Source: Varibaculum timonense_A
GTDB lineage: Bacteria > Actinomycetota > Actinomycetes > Actinomycetales > Actinomycetaceae
DNA length: 64,000 bases
Direction of reading: 5' to 3'
Assembly (NCBI RefSeq): GCF_027694345.1
Contig: NZ_JAQEVU010000001.1
Span: forward strand, 310,001 to 374,000
The number at the start of each line of letters is the position of its first letter. Position 1 is the stretch's first letter. The translations under genes were made by a program, and so were the position numbers. Under the pieces are notes generated by a model. That model made no database searches. It worked only from the letters and a program-made list of their open reading frames with translations, and was not told where the DNA came from. This document shows, one piece after another, positions 46,109 through 56,100 of the stretch.

Positions 46109-49100
46109 ATGAGTAAGGTTAGTTGGAAACGCCGGGCAAATGCCAGTGTGCTTACAGCGGCAGTGGCTTTAATGTCGGTGCTAATCCCAGCGAGCAGTGC
46201 CCAAGCGCTCGCGCCTGGGGATAGTGCTCTGTGCGCAGACAATTTGGCAGTCGGGAAAACGGTAAATGCCACCAGCCGGGAAGTTGCGGGAGAAAAAGAT
46301 CCAGAACTGGCAGTTGATGGCAATATCGGTCCCGATGATAAAGCTACTCCGGCAGTACATAACCAAAGCTCTGCCAGTCGCTGGTCTGCCGCCGGAAGCG
46401 ACAATGATGCTGCCCTGACTATCGATTTTGCCGGAAGCGCCAGTATCAATAAGGTGCAACTTTATTGGGGAAACACTTTCGGTAAACCCTACAAGTTGCA
46501 AGCCAGTAATGATGGCAACACCTGGCGGGATTTAGTAACCGACCAGATAGGTAAAAAAGCGGGAAGTACCGAGCACACCTTTAACGGCAGCGAAAAAATG
46601 CGCTATCTGAAAATGCAGATTTCTGGCAAATCGCAGCAGTGGGGACTATCGCTGTGGGAAATAGCCGCTTGCGGGACTCTAGCTGCGCAGCCCACCCCGA
46701 CAGAAAACGAAAATCTAGCCCAGCTGAATCAATTGATTCCCTACCCGCAAAAAGCTGAACTTGCCGCGGATAACTCCCGGTTCGTCCTCACCCAAGATAG
46801 CGAGATTACTGCCAGTGGCTTAGCTGGGGAGCCCGCAAAATATCTTGCCGAAACGTTAGCTAAATCCACCGGATACAAACTACCGATTTCGGCCAGCTCC
46901 AGTGCTAAAACTCAGATTAATTACGTTATCGATCCGAGCTTAACCGTCAGTGGGGTAGGCAAGGAGCAAATGAATGAAGCCTACACCTTGAAGATTGCAG
47001 CAAACCGGGTAACCATCACCGCGCGCAGTGCCACCGGGGCGCTATGGGCAACCCAATCGCTTTTGCAATTGCTAGGGCCGTGGGCAGTATTTCCCAAAGT
47101 TACCGTAGGATCTTTAATGCCGATACCGGCGATGACTATTCAAGACGGTCCTCGCTATTCCTGGCGCGGACTAATGCTTGACCCGGCGCGCTCCTTCATT
47201 CCCAAGAATGAAGTCATCAAGCTGATGCATTCTATGAGCCGCTTCAAGATGAACACTTTGCATCTGCATCTAAGTGATGAGGGCTGGCGGATTGATATCC
47301 CGAATGAGGGCAAAGACGCTGCTGACCCGATTGACTATAGCCAGCTGGCTAAACGCGGAGGCAGTGCCGGTTTACGAGCCGGAGATATTGACCGCGCACC
47401 CCAGGCGGGACGCACCGGCTACTACACCTTGGATGATTACCGCGAAATGGTGGCAACTGCCAATAAATTAGGGATAGCGATTGTTCCCGAGATCGATACT
47501 CCCGGTCACACAGAGGCAGCGCTATATTCCATACCGCAGCTGAACTCGGAAAACTCTAATCCGAAGCCGCAGGGCGGCCAAGACACGATTGAGCAGCCAA
47601 ATTACTCGAAAAACAATATGAAAGTGAATCTGGATGCTTTAAATCCTCACACTTACACCTTTATGCAGCATGTTTTGAAGATTTTGGCCGAAAACTCTAA
47701 CAACACCTATCTGCATATTGGCGGCGATGAAGCTAACAGTATGAATCACCAGCATTACCTGCAATATATGCAGCAGATTCTGCCCAAAGTAAAAGCCATG
47801 AAGCAAACCCCCATCGTGTGGGATGAAGCCTTAAAGAGCGTGGGAACCGCCGGGATTGCCGACAATGGTGGGGTAGTCCAGTGGTGGAACACCGACTCGG
47901 CGGCTGCTAATCGTGCCCAGCTACGCAATGATTTCGTAGCTAAAGGCGGCAAATTTATTGTCTCTAACGCCAGCTACTTCTATTATCCCCAACGCGAAGA
48001 CCGCTCCCATGTGGCTCCCAGTTGGGCTTGCCCCGGCGGGGAGTGCACTTTGAAACACGCCTATGATGCCCAGCCCCAGCAGGTCATGGGGCTCAGTGAC
48101 GATAAAGGGATCCTGGGGGTCGAGGGCGCAGTCTGGAGCGAGGGCGTGCGCAATCTGGCAGATATTGAGTATATTGCGTTCCCGCGGTTACTAGCTCACG
48201 CTGAGATGGGCTGGACAAACCAGGCTAATAAGAACTGGGAACGCTTCCGAGGTGGGGTTGCCCAACAAGCAACTGCCCTAAACGCTGCGGACACCAGTTT
48301 CTTTAACGGCTCTCAGGTCACCTGGCGGATTTCCTCCGCATTATCTCCGCTAGCCACCGATTCCCAAGGAAAGGGAATTGGCAAAGCTAATCGGCAGTTA
48401 ATCGGATATGTTTCGGCTCCGGGCAAAGGTAAGAATAACCTGGATTTGAGTTTAACTTTGACCCCGAAAGAATCCCAAAATGCAATAAGTGTGCCGGTAA
48501 GTACCACTTTGGATAAAGAATACATACCGGTAAACGGTTCCTATCAAACCGGAAAACAGATGAACTCGGTCTTTAAGGTTTATGCCGACCTGAAAAAAGT
48601 TCCCAAAGGTAGCTACCAGGCGCAACTGAGCGCAAAAGCCAGCGGATTAAAGTCTTTAGACGGTAAGAGTGATACCGGTCTGGCCAGCGCGGTTATTCAG
48701 GTTCCATCCCTTAGCGGTCAAACATCCCCCGGGCCGGGAACTCAAACCAGCCAAAGCGATACCACCTGGGAAAGCACTGAGCGTTCTTACCCTAAGAGCA
48801 GCTATAGTTTCCCCGGAAATGACGGTAAACCGCATAAAGTAACCTGGGATAATCATTCTTTGAAAATAGATGGCGAGCGTCTACAAGTTTGGGCGGGCGA
48901 GTTCCATCCTTGGCGAATCCCTTCCCCCCAGGCCTGGCGCGACGTCCTCCAAAAGATAAAAGCAGCCGGATTTAATGCGGTATCTTTCTATTTCTTCTGG
49001 GGCGATCATCAAAGCGAAGAGGGCGGTCCGTTCAATTTTGATAAAGGCACTCGCCGCGATATTGACCTGTTGCTGACAATGGCAAAGGAAGAGGGACTAT

Positions 49101-52100
49101 ATGTGATTGCTCGTCCCGGTCCCTACGTCAATGCCGAGATTTCAATGGGAGGTCTGCCCGCATATATGACTAACTATGCGGCGTCCTCTTTGCGTTCCAC
49201 TGACCCGAAAGCCCTGGCAGCCTCTAAGAGCTGGTTGAAAGCCTTTAACAATATCGCAAAGAAACACCTGATTACCGAGGGGGGCGGCTCCATCATTATG
49301 TATCAGGTGGAAAATGAGCTGCTGACAGAAAATCCCAGCACTACCGCCTTCTTAAAAGAGCTGAGCAACTTTGTGCGGACCGATGGGATAACTGTTCCCC
49401 TGTTTGAAAATGACTGGGGCTTGGCAGGACGCTTTGCCCCGAATAAAGCCGGAAACCCGGCAGGGAAATATGGCAGCACTGATTTTTACACCTATGATCG
49501 TTATCCTCTGGGTTTCAATTGCGGGGCAGGACGCGGGAACCTCGATGATGTTGAACAGACTTTCCGCAATTATGAACCGAAAGGTCCGCATTTTATTGCC
49601 GAAGGGCAAGGAGGTGCTTTCACTCCCTGGGGAGCAAACTTTACTCCCGAAAAATGCGCCCGTTTCACCGATGGAAACTTTGTGCGCCAGTGGGGGACAG
49701 TCCTTGCCGGTAACGGGGTGAAAGCCTATACCTACTACATGATTTTTGGCGGCACTAACTGGGGTTATACCGGTTCTCCTTCCTCTGGTTTTACCAGTTA
49801 CGACTATGGGGCTGGCATAGACGAAGATCGAACGATTCGGAAAGACAAATTTGGGGCGCAAAAAGAGATTGCCTACTATTTGCAAGCCAATCCCCAATAT
49901 GTAACCTCTAATCCGGTAGCTAAACCCGATATTAAGAGGGTCAGCGGCGACGCCCAGATTAGAGGGTATCAACGGATTTCTTCCGAGGGTGCAGCGGAGC
50001 TTTCAGCTACCGGTAACGGTGGGCGCACTCTGGGGTTTGTTTTGAATGACACCAATGACACCAGTACCAATAAGTTTACTTTTGCTTTGGATTTAGCCAA
50101 TGCCGCCGGAGTGGGGGCAAGGTTTAATCACGATGATAATGACAGCGAGCTAAAGTATTCGACGGGTTGGAAGTCGGTTAAGGACGATTCAGCTTGGAAA
50201 GGAAGTATCCACGAGGCCAGCAAAGCGGGCGAGGAAGTCGCCTTCGAGTTTACCGGCACGGGAATCGAGATTGCGGTAGCCACCGGAACCGATCATGGAA
50301 AATTCGCGGTAAAGCTCGATGACCAGGCTGAACAGGTAGTAACTGGCTGGGTGGGAACCGAACAGAATAAACCTACCCAAAAAGTTGTGTTCTCTGAGAG
50401 TAATCTTCCCGCCGGTAAACATACCCTGAAGGTGCGGGTGCTGGGGCAAAGCGCCGAGGGATCTACTACTGGGGGCACAAAAGTCCAGCTAGATGCGCTC
50501 AACGTCCTGGGAGCCAGCGCCACGCCCTGGGTAGTGGTGAACAATAATGACCCGGCTATTAAATATAATCCCGCCGTCGGGACTGCCTCATCTTGGGAAT
50601 ATGCTACCGGGCAAAACTGGACTAGCGGGGATTATCAAGGAGACGAAACCTATTCTGCCCGTAAAGGTGATTCTTATACCTATGACTTCAATGGGATAGG
50701 AATCGATATTATTGGGGCTTTCTCCGGTAATCACGGCATAGCCGATGTGTATATTGACGGGGAAAAAGTGGGGCAAACCGCAGAAGAAGTCACTAACACC
50801 GCGCGCGCCCAGCAGGTTTTATATAGCGTGCGAGGGTTAAGTGCCGGTAAACACACCTTAAAAGTTGAAGTTACCGGTAAGCCTTTTGCGGGTTCTAAAG
50901 GTACTTTCGTATCGCTAGATGCTTTGCGAGTATTCCCCGATAAAGAGGCAATAGATCAGTTTAATACCGGAACCAGCGTCAAAGATGGAGAAAACTCTTG
51001 GTCGCGGATTCCACAAAAAGCGGGAACTGCTCTGACTTTGCATGGCCGGGATGCGTTGCTGATGAGCGCGGATATGAAAATTGCGGGACAAAAACTGCTA
51101 TACACGACCTCGCAGCTATTCGGTTCCCCGATTGCTACCGATAATGCCCAGGTACAGTACCTGCTCGGGGTAGCGGGAGACGATGGGGAAACTATGCTAC
51201 GTTACCCGGTTAAGCCGCAGGTGAAAGCGCCTAAAGGGGTAGAGGTTACCTGGAATGAGCAGTATAAGACGCTGCGTTTGAACTACAAGTATTCTGCCGA
51301 ACCTACCGATATTACTATCACCCCGGTTGCCTCAGATAGGGCAGCCAGTGCGGGAGATACGCTGCGTTTGCGGATTATTGACCGCACCTACGCACAAACC
51401 ACCTGGTTACTAAATACCGGTGATGGAGGTAGCGGCAAACGTTTAGCGGTAGAGGGCGCAGAGCTCGCTCGTAACTGGAGCTTAAACGGCACGAATTCCG
51501 AGGTTAATGGCACTACAGATTCTCAGAGCCAAACTCCCTACGTGCTGCTTCCCAAAGGCGCAAAGAGCGCGAGTTGGAATGGAGGAAAAGCGGGAGTAAG
51601 CGAAACCGAAGGTATTTATGCCGGTTTCACCAAATTTATTCCGCAGATGCTAAGCTATGAGCCGCCCCAGCTAAAGTGGGTGAAACAGGAGGGCGCTCCG
51701 GAAAAGGAAATCGATTTTGACGATAGCGCCTGGCAGGCAGCTAACGGTACGCAGCGTAACCAAGAATGGCAAGCTCCCAGTACAAATGGACTGGTTCTGG
51801 ACTCCAATTATTACGGTTTCTATGAAGGCTCCGTATGGTATCGCGCTACTTTTGTAGCCAGCAGTGATTCCCCAGTTATTACTCTAAATGGTAACGGGGG
51901 TTCGGGAGTGCCCGGGCATGGCAAGAACCCCGCCTTTATGCAAGTGTGGGCAAATGGGAAGTCGCTGGGCGCTCGCAGCGCCGCGGGCACCGACCAGTCT
52001 TTCACTGCTAAAGGGATTAAAGCCGGCGATAAAGTAGTGTTAGCGGTGCTAGTAAATAACCTGGGGCAAAACCTGGACTGGTCAGATAATGGGTTATCAC

Positions 52101-52969
52101 GCCAAAACCGGGGATTGTATTCAGCTACTGTTCCCGCTCAGGACGGGAAAGTTACCTGGAAGATTCAAGGCGCTGCCGATAAGAGCGGCACTAAAGATAA
52201 AGCGCGTGGTCTTTACAATAACGGTGGTTTATATGGCGAGCGTCAAGGCTGGCATCTGCCAGGTCTAGATGACTCGAAGTGGACCGCGGCCTCAGATATG
52301 CACGCGGACGAGGCCGGGGTTACCTGGTATCGATCCACTTTCGATTTAAACGTTCCTAAAGATGCCGATGTAGCTTTCCGCTTAGAGGTATTATCGCGGC
52401 GTTTCGGCGATACCCAGCAGACTAGAACCGACCATTCTCAGGCGTTACTGTTTGTCAATGGCTGGAATACCGGTATCTATATCGGTGATATCGGCCCGCA
52501 GGATTCCTTCACTATCCCGGCGGCTTTCCTTAATCTAAACGGCAAGAACACGGCGGCAGTTGCAGTTATTGGTAAAGAAGCTGATGCGGGGCCAGAAAAC
52601 GTAGTGCTGCGCGCGGTTCATCTTTCCCAGATGAATGCCTTAGCGCCAGTAACTGCGCAAACGGATAAGCCTGGGGAAGTTGAACCGGATAAACCGGATA
52701 CCCCGGATAAACCGGATACTCCGGACAAACCGGATCAGACAGAAAAGCCGAATCCTTCCCAGCCGGATAATCCGCAAAATCCCGCTAATCCTTCCCCGCA
52801 GGCGACTCCTACAGAAAACGCTAAAACGCCCTCCGCAAAGGGAACGACCGTTAAAGAGGGACTGGGGCGTACCGGTACCGAGGGCATTTCCGCTTTACTA
52901 ATCGCGCTATTGGCATTGGGAGTAGGAATCGGGGTGCGTTACCGCCAGCGATGGCTGGAAGATAAATAA
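46109..52969 (+). CDS. Giant surface enzyme fusing a GH20 hexosaminidase to a GH35 beta-galactosidase
   Basis: 2286 residues from ATG 46109 (GGGAAAGG upstream). Signal peptide (1-34), F5/8-type binding domain (about 43-190), GH20 N-terminal domain (205-335), GH20 barrel (345-735) with HLHLSDEGWRIDI, PEIDTPGHTEAA and D540-E541 (GGDEA). After a linker comes the GH35 barrel (about 920-1265) with GEFHPWRIP, FYFFWGDHQ, IARPGPYVNAEI, the acid/base E1070 (VENE) and a probable nucleophile E1165 (IAEGQGG). Two tandem galactose-binding-like domains follow (about 1334-1467 and 1474-1609), then jelly-roll domains. The end has PDKPDT repeats and an LGRTG motif before a hydrophobic helix; the last residues (LEDK) are less basic than usual. 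It should cleave GlcNAc/GalNAc and galactose from glycan ends. The frame is intact throughout. Confidence 0.9.
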   Translation: MSKVSWKRRANASVLTAAVALMSVLIPASSAQALAPGDSALCADNLAVGKTVNATSREVAGEKDPELAVDGNIGPDDKATPAVHNQSSASRWSAAGSDNDAALTIDFAGSASINKVQLYWGNTFGKPYKLQASNDGNTWRDLVTDQIGKKAGSTEHTFNGSEKMRYLKMQISGKSQQWGLSLWEIAACGTLAAQPTPTENENLAQLNQLIPYPQKAELAADNSRFVLTQDSEITASGLAGEPAKYLAETLAKSTGYKLPISASSSAKTQINYVIDPSLTVSGVGKEQMNEAYTLKIAANRVTITARSATGALWATQSLLQLLGPWAVFPKVTVGSLMPIPAMTIQDGPRYSWRGLMLDPARSFIPKNEVIKLMHSMSRFKMNTLHLHLSDEGWRIDIPNEGKDAADPIDYSQLAKRGGSAGLRAGDIDRAPQAGRTGYYTLDDYREMVATANKLGIAIVPEIDTPGHTEAALYSIPQLNSENSNPKPQGGQDTIEQPNYSKNNMKVNLDALNPHTYTFMQHVLKILAENSNNTYLHIGGDEANSMNHQHYLQYMQQILPKVKAMKQTPIVWDEALKSVGTAGIADNGGVVQWWNTDSAAANRAQLRNDFVAKGGKFIVSNASYFYYPQREDRSHVAPSWACPGGECTLKHAYDAQPQQVMGLSDDKGILGVEGAVWSEGVRNLADIEYIAFPRLLAHAEMGWTNQANKNWERFRGGVAQQATALNAADTSFFNGSQVTWRISSALSPLATDSQGKGIGKANRQLIGYVSAPGKGKNNLDLSLTLTPKESQNAISVPVSTTLDKEYIPVNGSYQTGKQMNSVFKVYADLKKVPKGSYQAQLSAKASGLKSLDGKSDTGLASAVIQVPSLSGQTSPGPGTQTSQSDTTWESTERSYPKSSYSFPGNDGKPHKVTWDNHSLKIDGERLQVWAGEFHPWRIPSPQAWRDVLQKIKAAGFNAVSFYFFWGDHQSEEGGPFNFDKGTRRDIDLLLTMAKEEGLYVIARPGPYVNAEISMGGLPAYMTNYAASSLRSTDPKALAASKSWLKAFNNIAKKHLITEGGGSIIMYQVENELLTENPSTTAFLKELSNFVRTDGITVPLFENDWGLAGRFAPNKAGNPAGKYGSTDFYTYDRYPLGFNCGAGRGNLDDVEQTFRNYEPKGPHFIAEGQGGAFTPWGANFTPEKCARFTDGNFVRQWGTVLAGNGVKAYTYYMIFGGTNWGYTGSPSSGFTSYDYGAGIDEDRTIRKDKFGAQKEIAYYLQANPQYVTSNPVAKPDIKRVSGDAQIRGYQRISSEGAAELSATGNGGRTLGFVLNDTNDTSTNKFTFALDLANAAGVGARFNHDDNDSELKYSTGWKSVKDDSAWKGSIHEASKAGEEVAFEFTGTGIEIAVATGTDHGKFAVKLDDQAEQVVTGWVGTEQNKPTQKVVFSESNLPAGKHTLKVRVLGQSAEGSTTGGTKVQLDALNVLGASATPWVVVNNNDPAIKYNPAVGTASSWEYATGQNWTSGDYQGDETYSARKGDSYTYDFNGIGIDIIGAFSGNHGIADVYIDGEKVGQTAEEVTNTARAQQVLYSVRGLSAGKHTLKVEVTGKPFAGSKGTFVSLDALRVFPDKEAIDQFNTGTSVKDGENSWSRIPQKAGTALTLHGRDALLMSADMKIAGQKLLYTTSQLFGSPIATDNAQVQYLLGVAGDDGETMLRYPVKPQVKAPKGVEVTWNEQYKTLRLNYKYSAEPTDITITPVASDRAASAGDTLRLRIIDRTYAQTTWLLNTGDGGSGKRLAVEGAELARNWSLNGTNSEVNGTTDSQSQTPYVLLPKGAKSASWNGGKAGVSETEGIYAGFTKFIPQMLSYEPPQLKWVKQEGAPEKEIDFDDSAWQAANGTQRNQEWQAPSTNGLVLDSNYYGFYEGSVWYRATFVASSDSPVITLNGNGGSGVPGHGKNPAFMQVWANGKSLGARSAAGTDQSFTAKGIKAGDKVVLAVLVNNLGQNLDWSDNGLSRQNRGLYSATVPAQDGKVTWKIQGAADKSGTKDKARGLYNNGGLYGERQGWHLPGLDDSKWTAASDMHADEAGVTWYRSTFDLNVPKDADVAFRLEVLSRRFGDTQQTRTDHSQALLFVNGWNTGIYIGDIGPQDSFTIPAAFLNLNGKNTAAVAVIGKEADAGPENVVLRAVHLSQMNALAPVTAQTDKPGEVEPDKPDTPDKPDTPDKPDQTEKPNPSQPDNPQNPANPSPQATPTENAKTPSAKGTTVKEGLGRTGTEGISALLIALLALGVGIGVRYRQRWLEDK
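52685..52738 (+). repeat. Three 18-base tandem repeats coding the PDKPDT linker
   Basis: Units start at 52685, 52703 and 52721: CCGGATAAACCGGATACC, the same ending ACT, and CCGGACAAACCGGATCAG. They encode a proline-aspartate-lysine wall-spanning linker near the C-terminus of the GH20-GH35 protein. Such tracts can change length by slippage. Confidence 0.85.
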
Positions 52970-52971
52970 CC

Positions 52972-53017
52972 AAATTGGTGGGGCGAAAACCCAATCAGGG
53001 ATTTGCCCCACCAATTT
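52972..53017 (+). terminator. Rho-independent terminator after the GH20-GH35 gene
   Basis: AAATTGGTGGGGC (52972-52984) is the exact inverse of GCCCCACCAATTT (53005-53017); three further pairs, one of them G-U, extend the stem inward. The right arm runs into TTTTT (53015-53019). It starts three bases after the stop codon and separates the two GH20 genes from the sialidase unit. Confidence 0.9.
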
Positions 53018-53088
53018 TTAGCCGGAGCAAATATCTAGGGTTAGGGCTTGCTCATCTAGGTAAAAATCGAAAAGATTAAGAGAAATAA

Positions 53089-53137
53089 TCACTTTCAATA
53101 TGTGCTTATCGGGGTCGGTAAACTCCACGGAAAGTGA
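53089..53137 (+). promoter_or_regulatory. Inverted repeat in the sialidase leader
   Basis: TCACTTTC (53089-53096) and GAAAGTGA (53130-53137) are perfect 8-base inverted copies with a 33-base loop, ending about 24 bases before the sialidase start. A smaller GATTA/TAATC repeat (53074-53090) overlaps the left arm. The pair could be an operator or leader stem for the sialidase-GH101 unit. Confidence 0.4.
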
Positions 53138-53161
53138 GCATCTAAGACAATGAGGTTTGAA

Positions 53162-56100
53162 ATGGTGTTATCGGTGACCAAAGGGCGTTTTAAGGCTCTA
53201 GCAGCCGGTTTTTCGGTGGCTTTGACTTCAATGACGCTTATGCCGCTGGCAACTGCGCTTCCTGCCGAGGCCGCTACTGGTCAGTTTAGCTATAACACCG
53301 TAGTTAAATACGGGGACAATGGTGTTACTAACTATCGGATTCCCGCAGTAATCAAACTGAATAATGGTGACTTATTAACCGCCTATGATGCCCGCCCCGC
53401 AAATGGCGATGCCCCGGCGCCCAACTCGATAATGCAAAAACGCTCTACTGACGGGGGAGCGACCTGGCAGCCGCAAACCGTTATTGCCCAAGGAAAGGGC
53501 ACTACTATGGGGGATCCTGAGAAAGAGGGATTCTCGGACCCGGCCTACATTTACGATAAACAAACTGGGCACCTATTTAACTTCCATGTGCATTCCTATG
53601 ACGTAGGGTGCGACCCTAAAGGAACCGAAGAAACTGACGAGTTTAGCAACCGCAAAGTACAAGGGGTGAGCCTGTCAGTTTCTACCGATAATGGAAACAG
53701 CTGGACGGAGCGTTACGGAAATGCTCCCGATGAAACGCGGGGACTTACTGCCGCGGTTAAACAGCCCGGATATCCCTGTGGGTTCGCGGCTTCTGGACAC
53801 GGTATCCAGCTGCAGCATCAAAGGGGTGCTAATGCGGCAAAAAATGGACGCCTAATCACCCAGTTTATTGCCGGTAAACCCGGTACTTGGGCAGCCTACT
53901 CGGTGTATTCCGATGACCACGGTAACACCTGGAAACGCGGTTCTACCATCGGCACAGATATGAACGAAAACAAATTGGTGGAACTGTCCGATGGCACGCT
54001 CCTATTGAACTCCCGGATGAGTAACAAAGCAGGCTACCGCTATATCGCCAAGAGCACCGATGGCGGGGAAACCTGGACTGATCTGCAAATAGAACGGTCG
54101 CTAGTTGATTCCAAGTCCCCGGGGCGCAATGCCTCGATTATCCGTAGGTATCCGGATGCTCCCTCCTCAGACCCCAAATCTAAAGAGCTTTTGTATTCCG
54201 GTATGGCTGATAGCGGTAAAACTCTTGCAGTGAGCTATTCCTATGATGACGGTAAAACCTGGCCGATTCGTAAACTCTATTGGAATGACAAGGCTGCTTA
54301 CTCTGATCTAGTCGCGATTGATACTCAAAGCGGTAAATACGGGGTAGCTTTCGAAGAAGATCACCAGATTGGTGGTAATTACTTTGAAACTATTCATTTT
54401 GGCACTTTTGACACCAATTGGCTCAACCCAGTAAAGATTTCTCTAGCTGATGCAAAAGTAGCAGCGGAAGCGGGTAAAACTGTCGAGATTCCCGTTAAGG
54501 TTAGCAATGATGACGCGAAAGCGGTCGTTCCCCTAGCTACCGCGGTAAAACTGGCGTTGCCAAGCGGGTGGAAAATGGAAGAAAGCGTCTTGGCGCAAGA
54601 ACTTCATCCCGGAACCTCCGAAACTGTAACTTTACGGGTTAGCATTCCGGCTAACGCGGCTCAAAAAACCTATTATCTAGACTCTAGTCTGGAATACGGC
54701 AATGTTAAGCTGCGCGGGGACGTGGAAATTAAGGTTACCAACCCCAATATAAATACTGACCCTACCGGTTCGGTTGGCGTTGATTTTGAGCTTACCAATC
54801 CCAAAGCCGATGGGACTTGGGCAGTGGGCGACAAAGTGATTTTCAATGTTAATGTAACGAACCTGCTTGCTCAAGATAAGTCCTTCACTGCCACTGCCTC
54901 CAACCTGGATACCGGATGGGCAGGCTGTAAGTGGACAAGGATTTCGGCGGGAGCTACCTTGCCGTGCGCAAATCGCACCCACACGGTTACCCAGGAAGAT
55001 CTTGACGCCGGATTCTTTACTCCCTCCATTACTTTCAAATATCAAAATCCTGGTTATTCTGGCGCTGCTACCCAGTTAGATCCGGTTAAGGGAAGTAAAA
55101 TTCCTATCTTTGCCAGTCATGTCCAGGTAACAGATTTGGCAGTAGCGGGAACTAAAGACAAATATGACGTGGGCGATAAACTGGTATTTACCCCGCAAGT
55201 ACAAAATGTGGGACAAATCCCGGTAGATGTCCAGCTGAACGGGGAAAACTTTACGCTAGCTTGCCATAACGAGGACGGAAAGCTGGATAAGGGAAGTACC
55301 TTCTCTTGTACCGCCAGTGACTATGTAATTACCAAAGAAGATATTATTCGCGGCAGCTTTACTCCCAAGTTCAAAGTTAAAGTAACTGATGGGAATAAAG
55401 TACTCCAAGAGTTCACCTATAGCGGGAAAGAAATCCCGCTTCCCTCTGATAATCCGATTGCTACTAAACTTCCCCAAACGATTCCCTCTTTGGATTCTTG
55501 GAAGACCAATACCAATGCAAATGATGTGTTCAAACTAAGCCCGGACACGGTAGTTTACTATCCGGCCGGTTTTGAAGCTCAAGCCCAGATTGTGGTGCAA
55601 GAGCTAAACGCCTACCTGAAAGCGGCGGGGCAGGCGCAAACTGTGCGGGCACAAGCCGCCGGGGGAGCAACTCCGAAAGCCCACGATGTGGTCATCACCC
55701 TAGATACTGCGCAGCAAAACAAACTAGCAGAGGAGGGGTATAGCCTGCAGATTGATGCCCAAGGGGTAAATATTACTGCCGCGCAAAAACGGGGAGCATT
55801 TTGGGGTACGCGCACTCTGTCGCAAATGCTGCGGCAGCAGCTAACCCTGCCCTATGGCAGCGCCTTTGACCAACCTCAGCAGCGTGAACGTGCTGTCACT
55901 CTATGCGCCTGCCGGATTAAGAATCAACCAGATTATATTCACCGGATGCTCACCGATATGGCTGACCTGAAGATGAATCAGGTAATTTTAACTGCCAAGA
56001 TGGAGTCAGCGAAAGAACCGGTTACCAATAACTATTCTTATTACACTAAGGAAGAGTTAAAAGGGATTGTTGCTTACGCCGATAAATTGGGGATTGAAGT

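Noticed and set aside
45400..46449. 349-residue reverse-strand open frame
   Set aside because: It lies antisense to the end of the GH20 gene and the start of the GH20-GH35 gene, both with clear domains; composition is that of a shadow frame.
49352..49972. 206-residue reverse-strand open frame
   Set aside because: It is antisense to the GH35 catalytic domain, whose motifs are intact.
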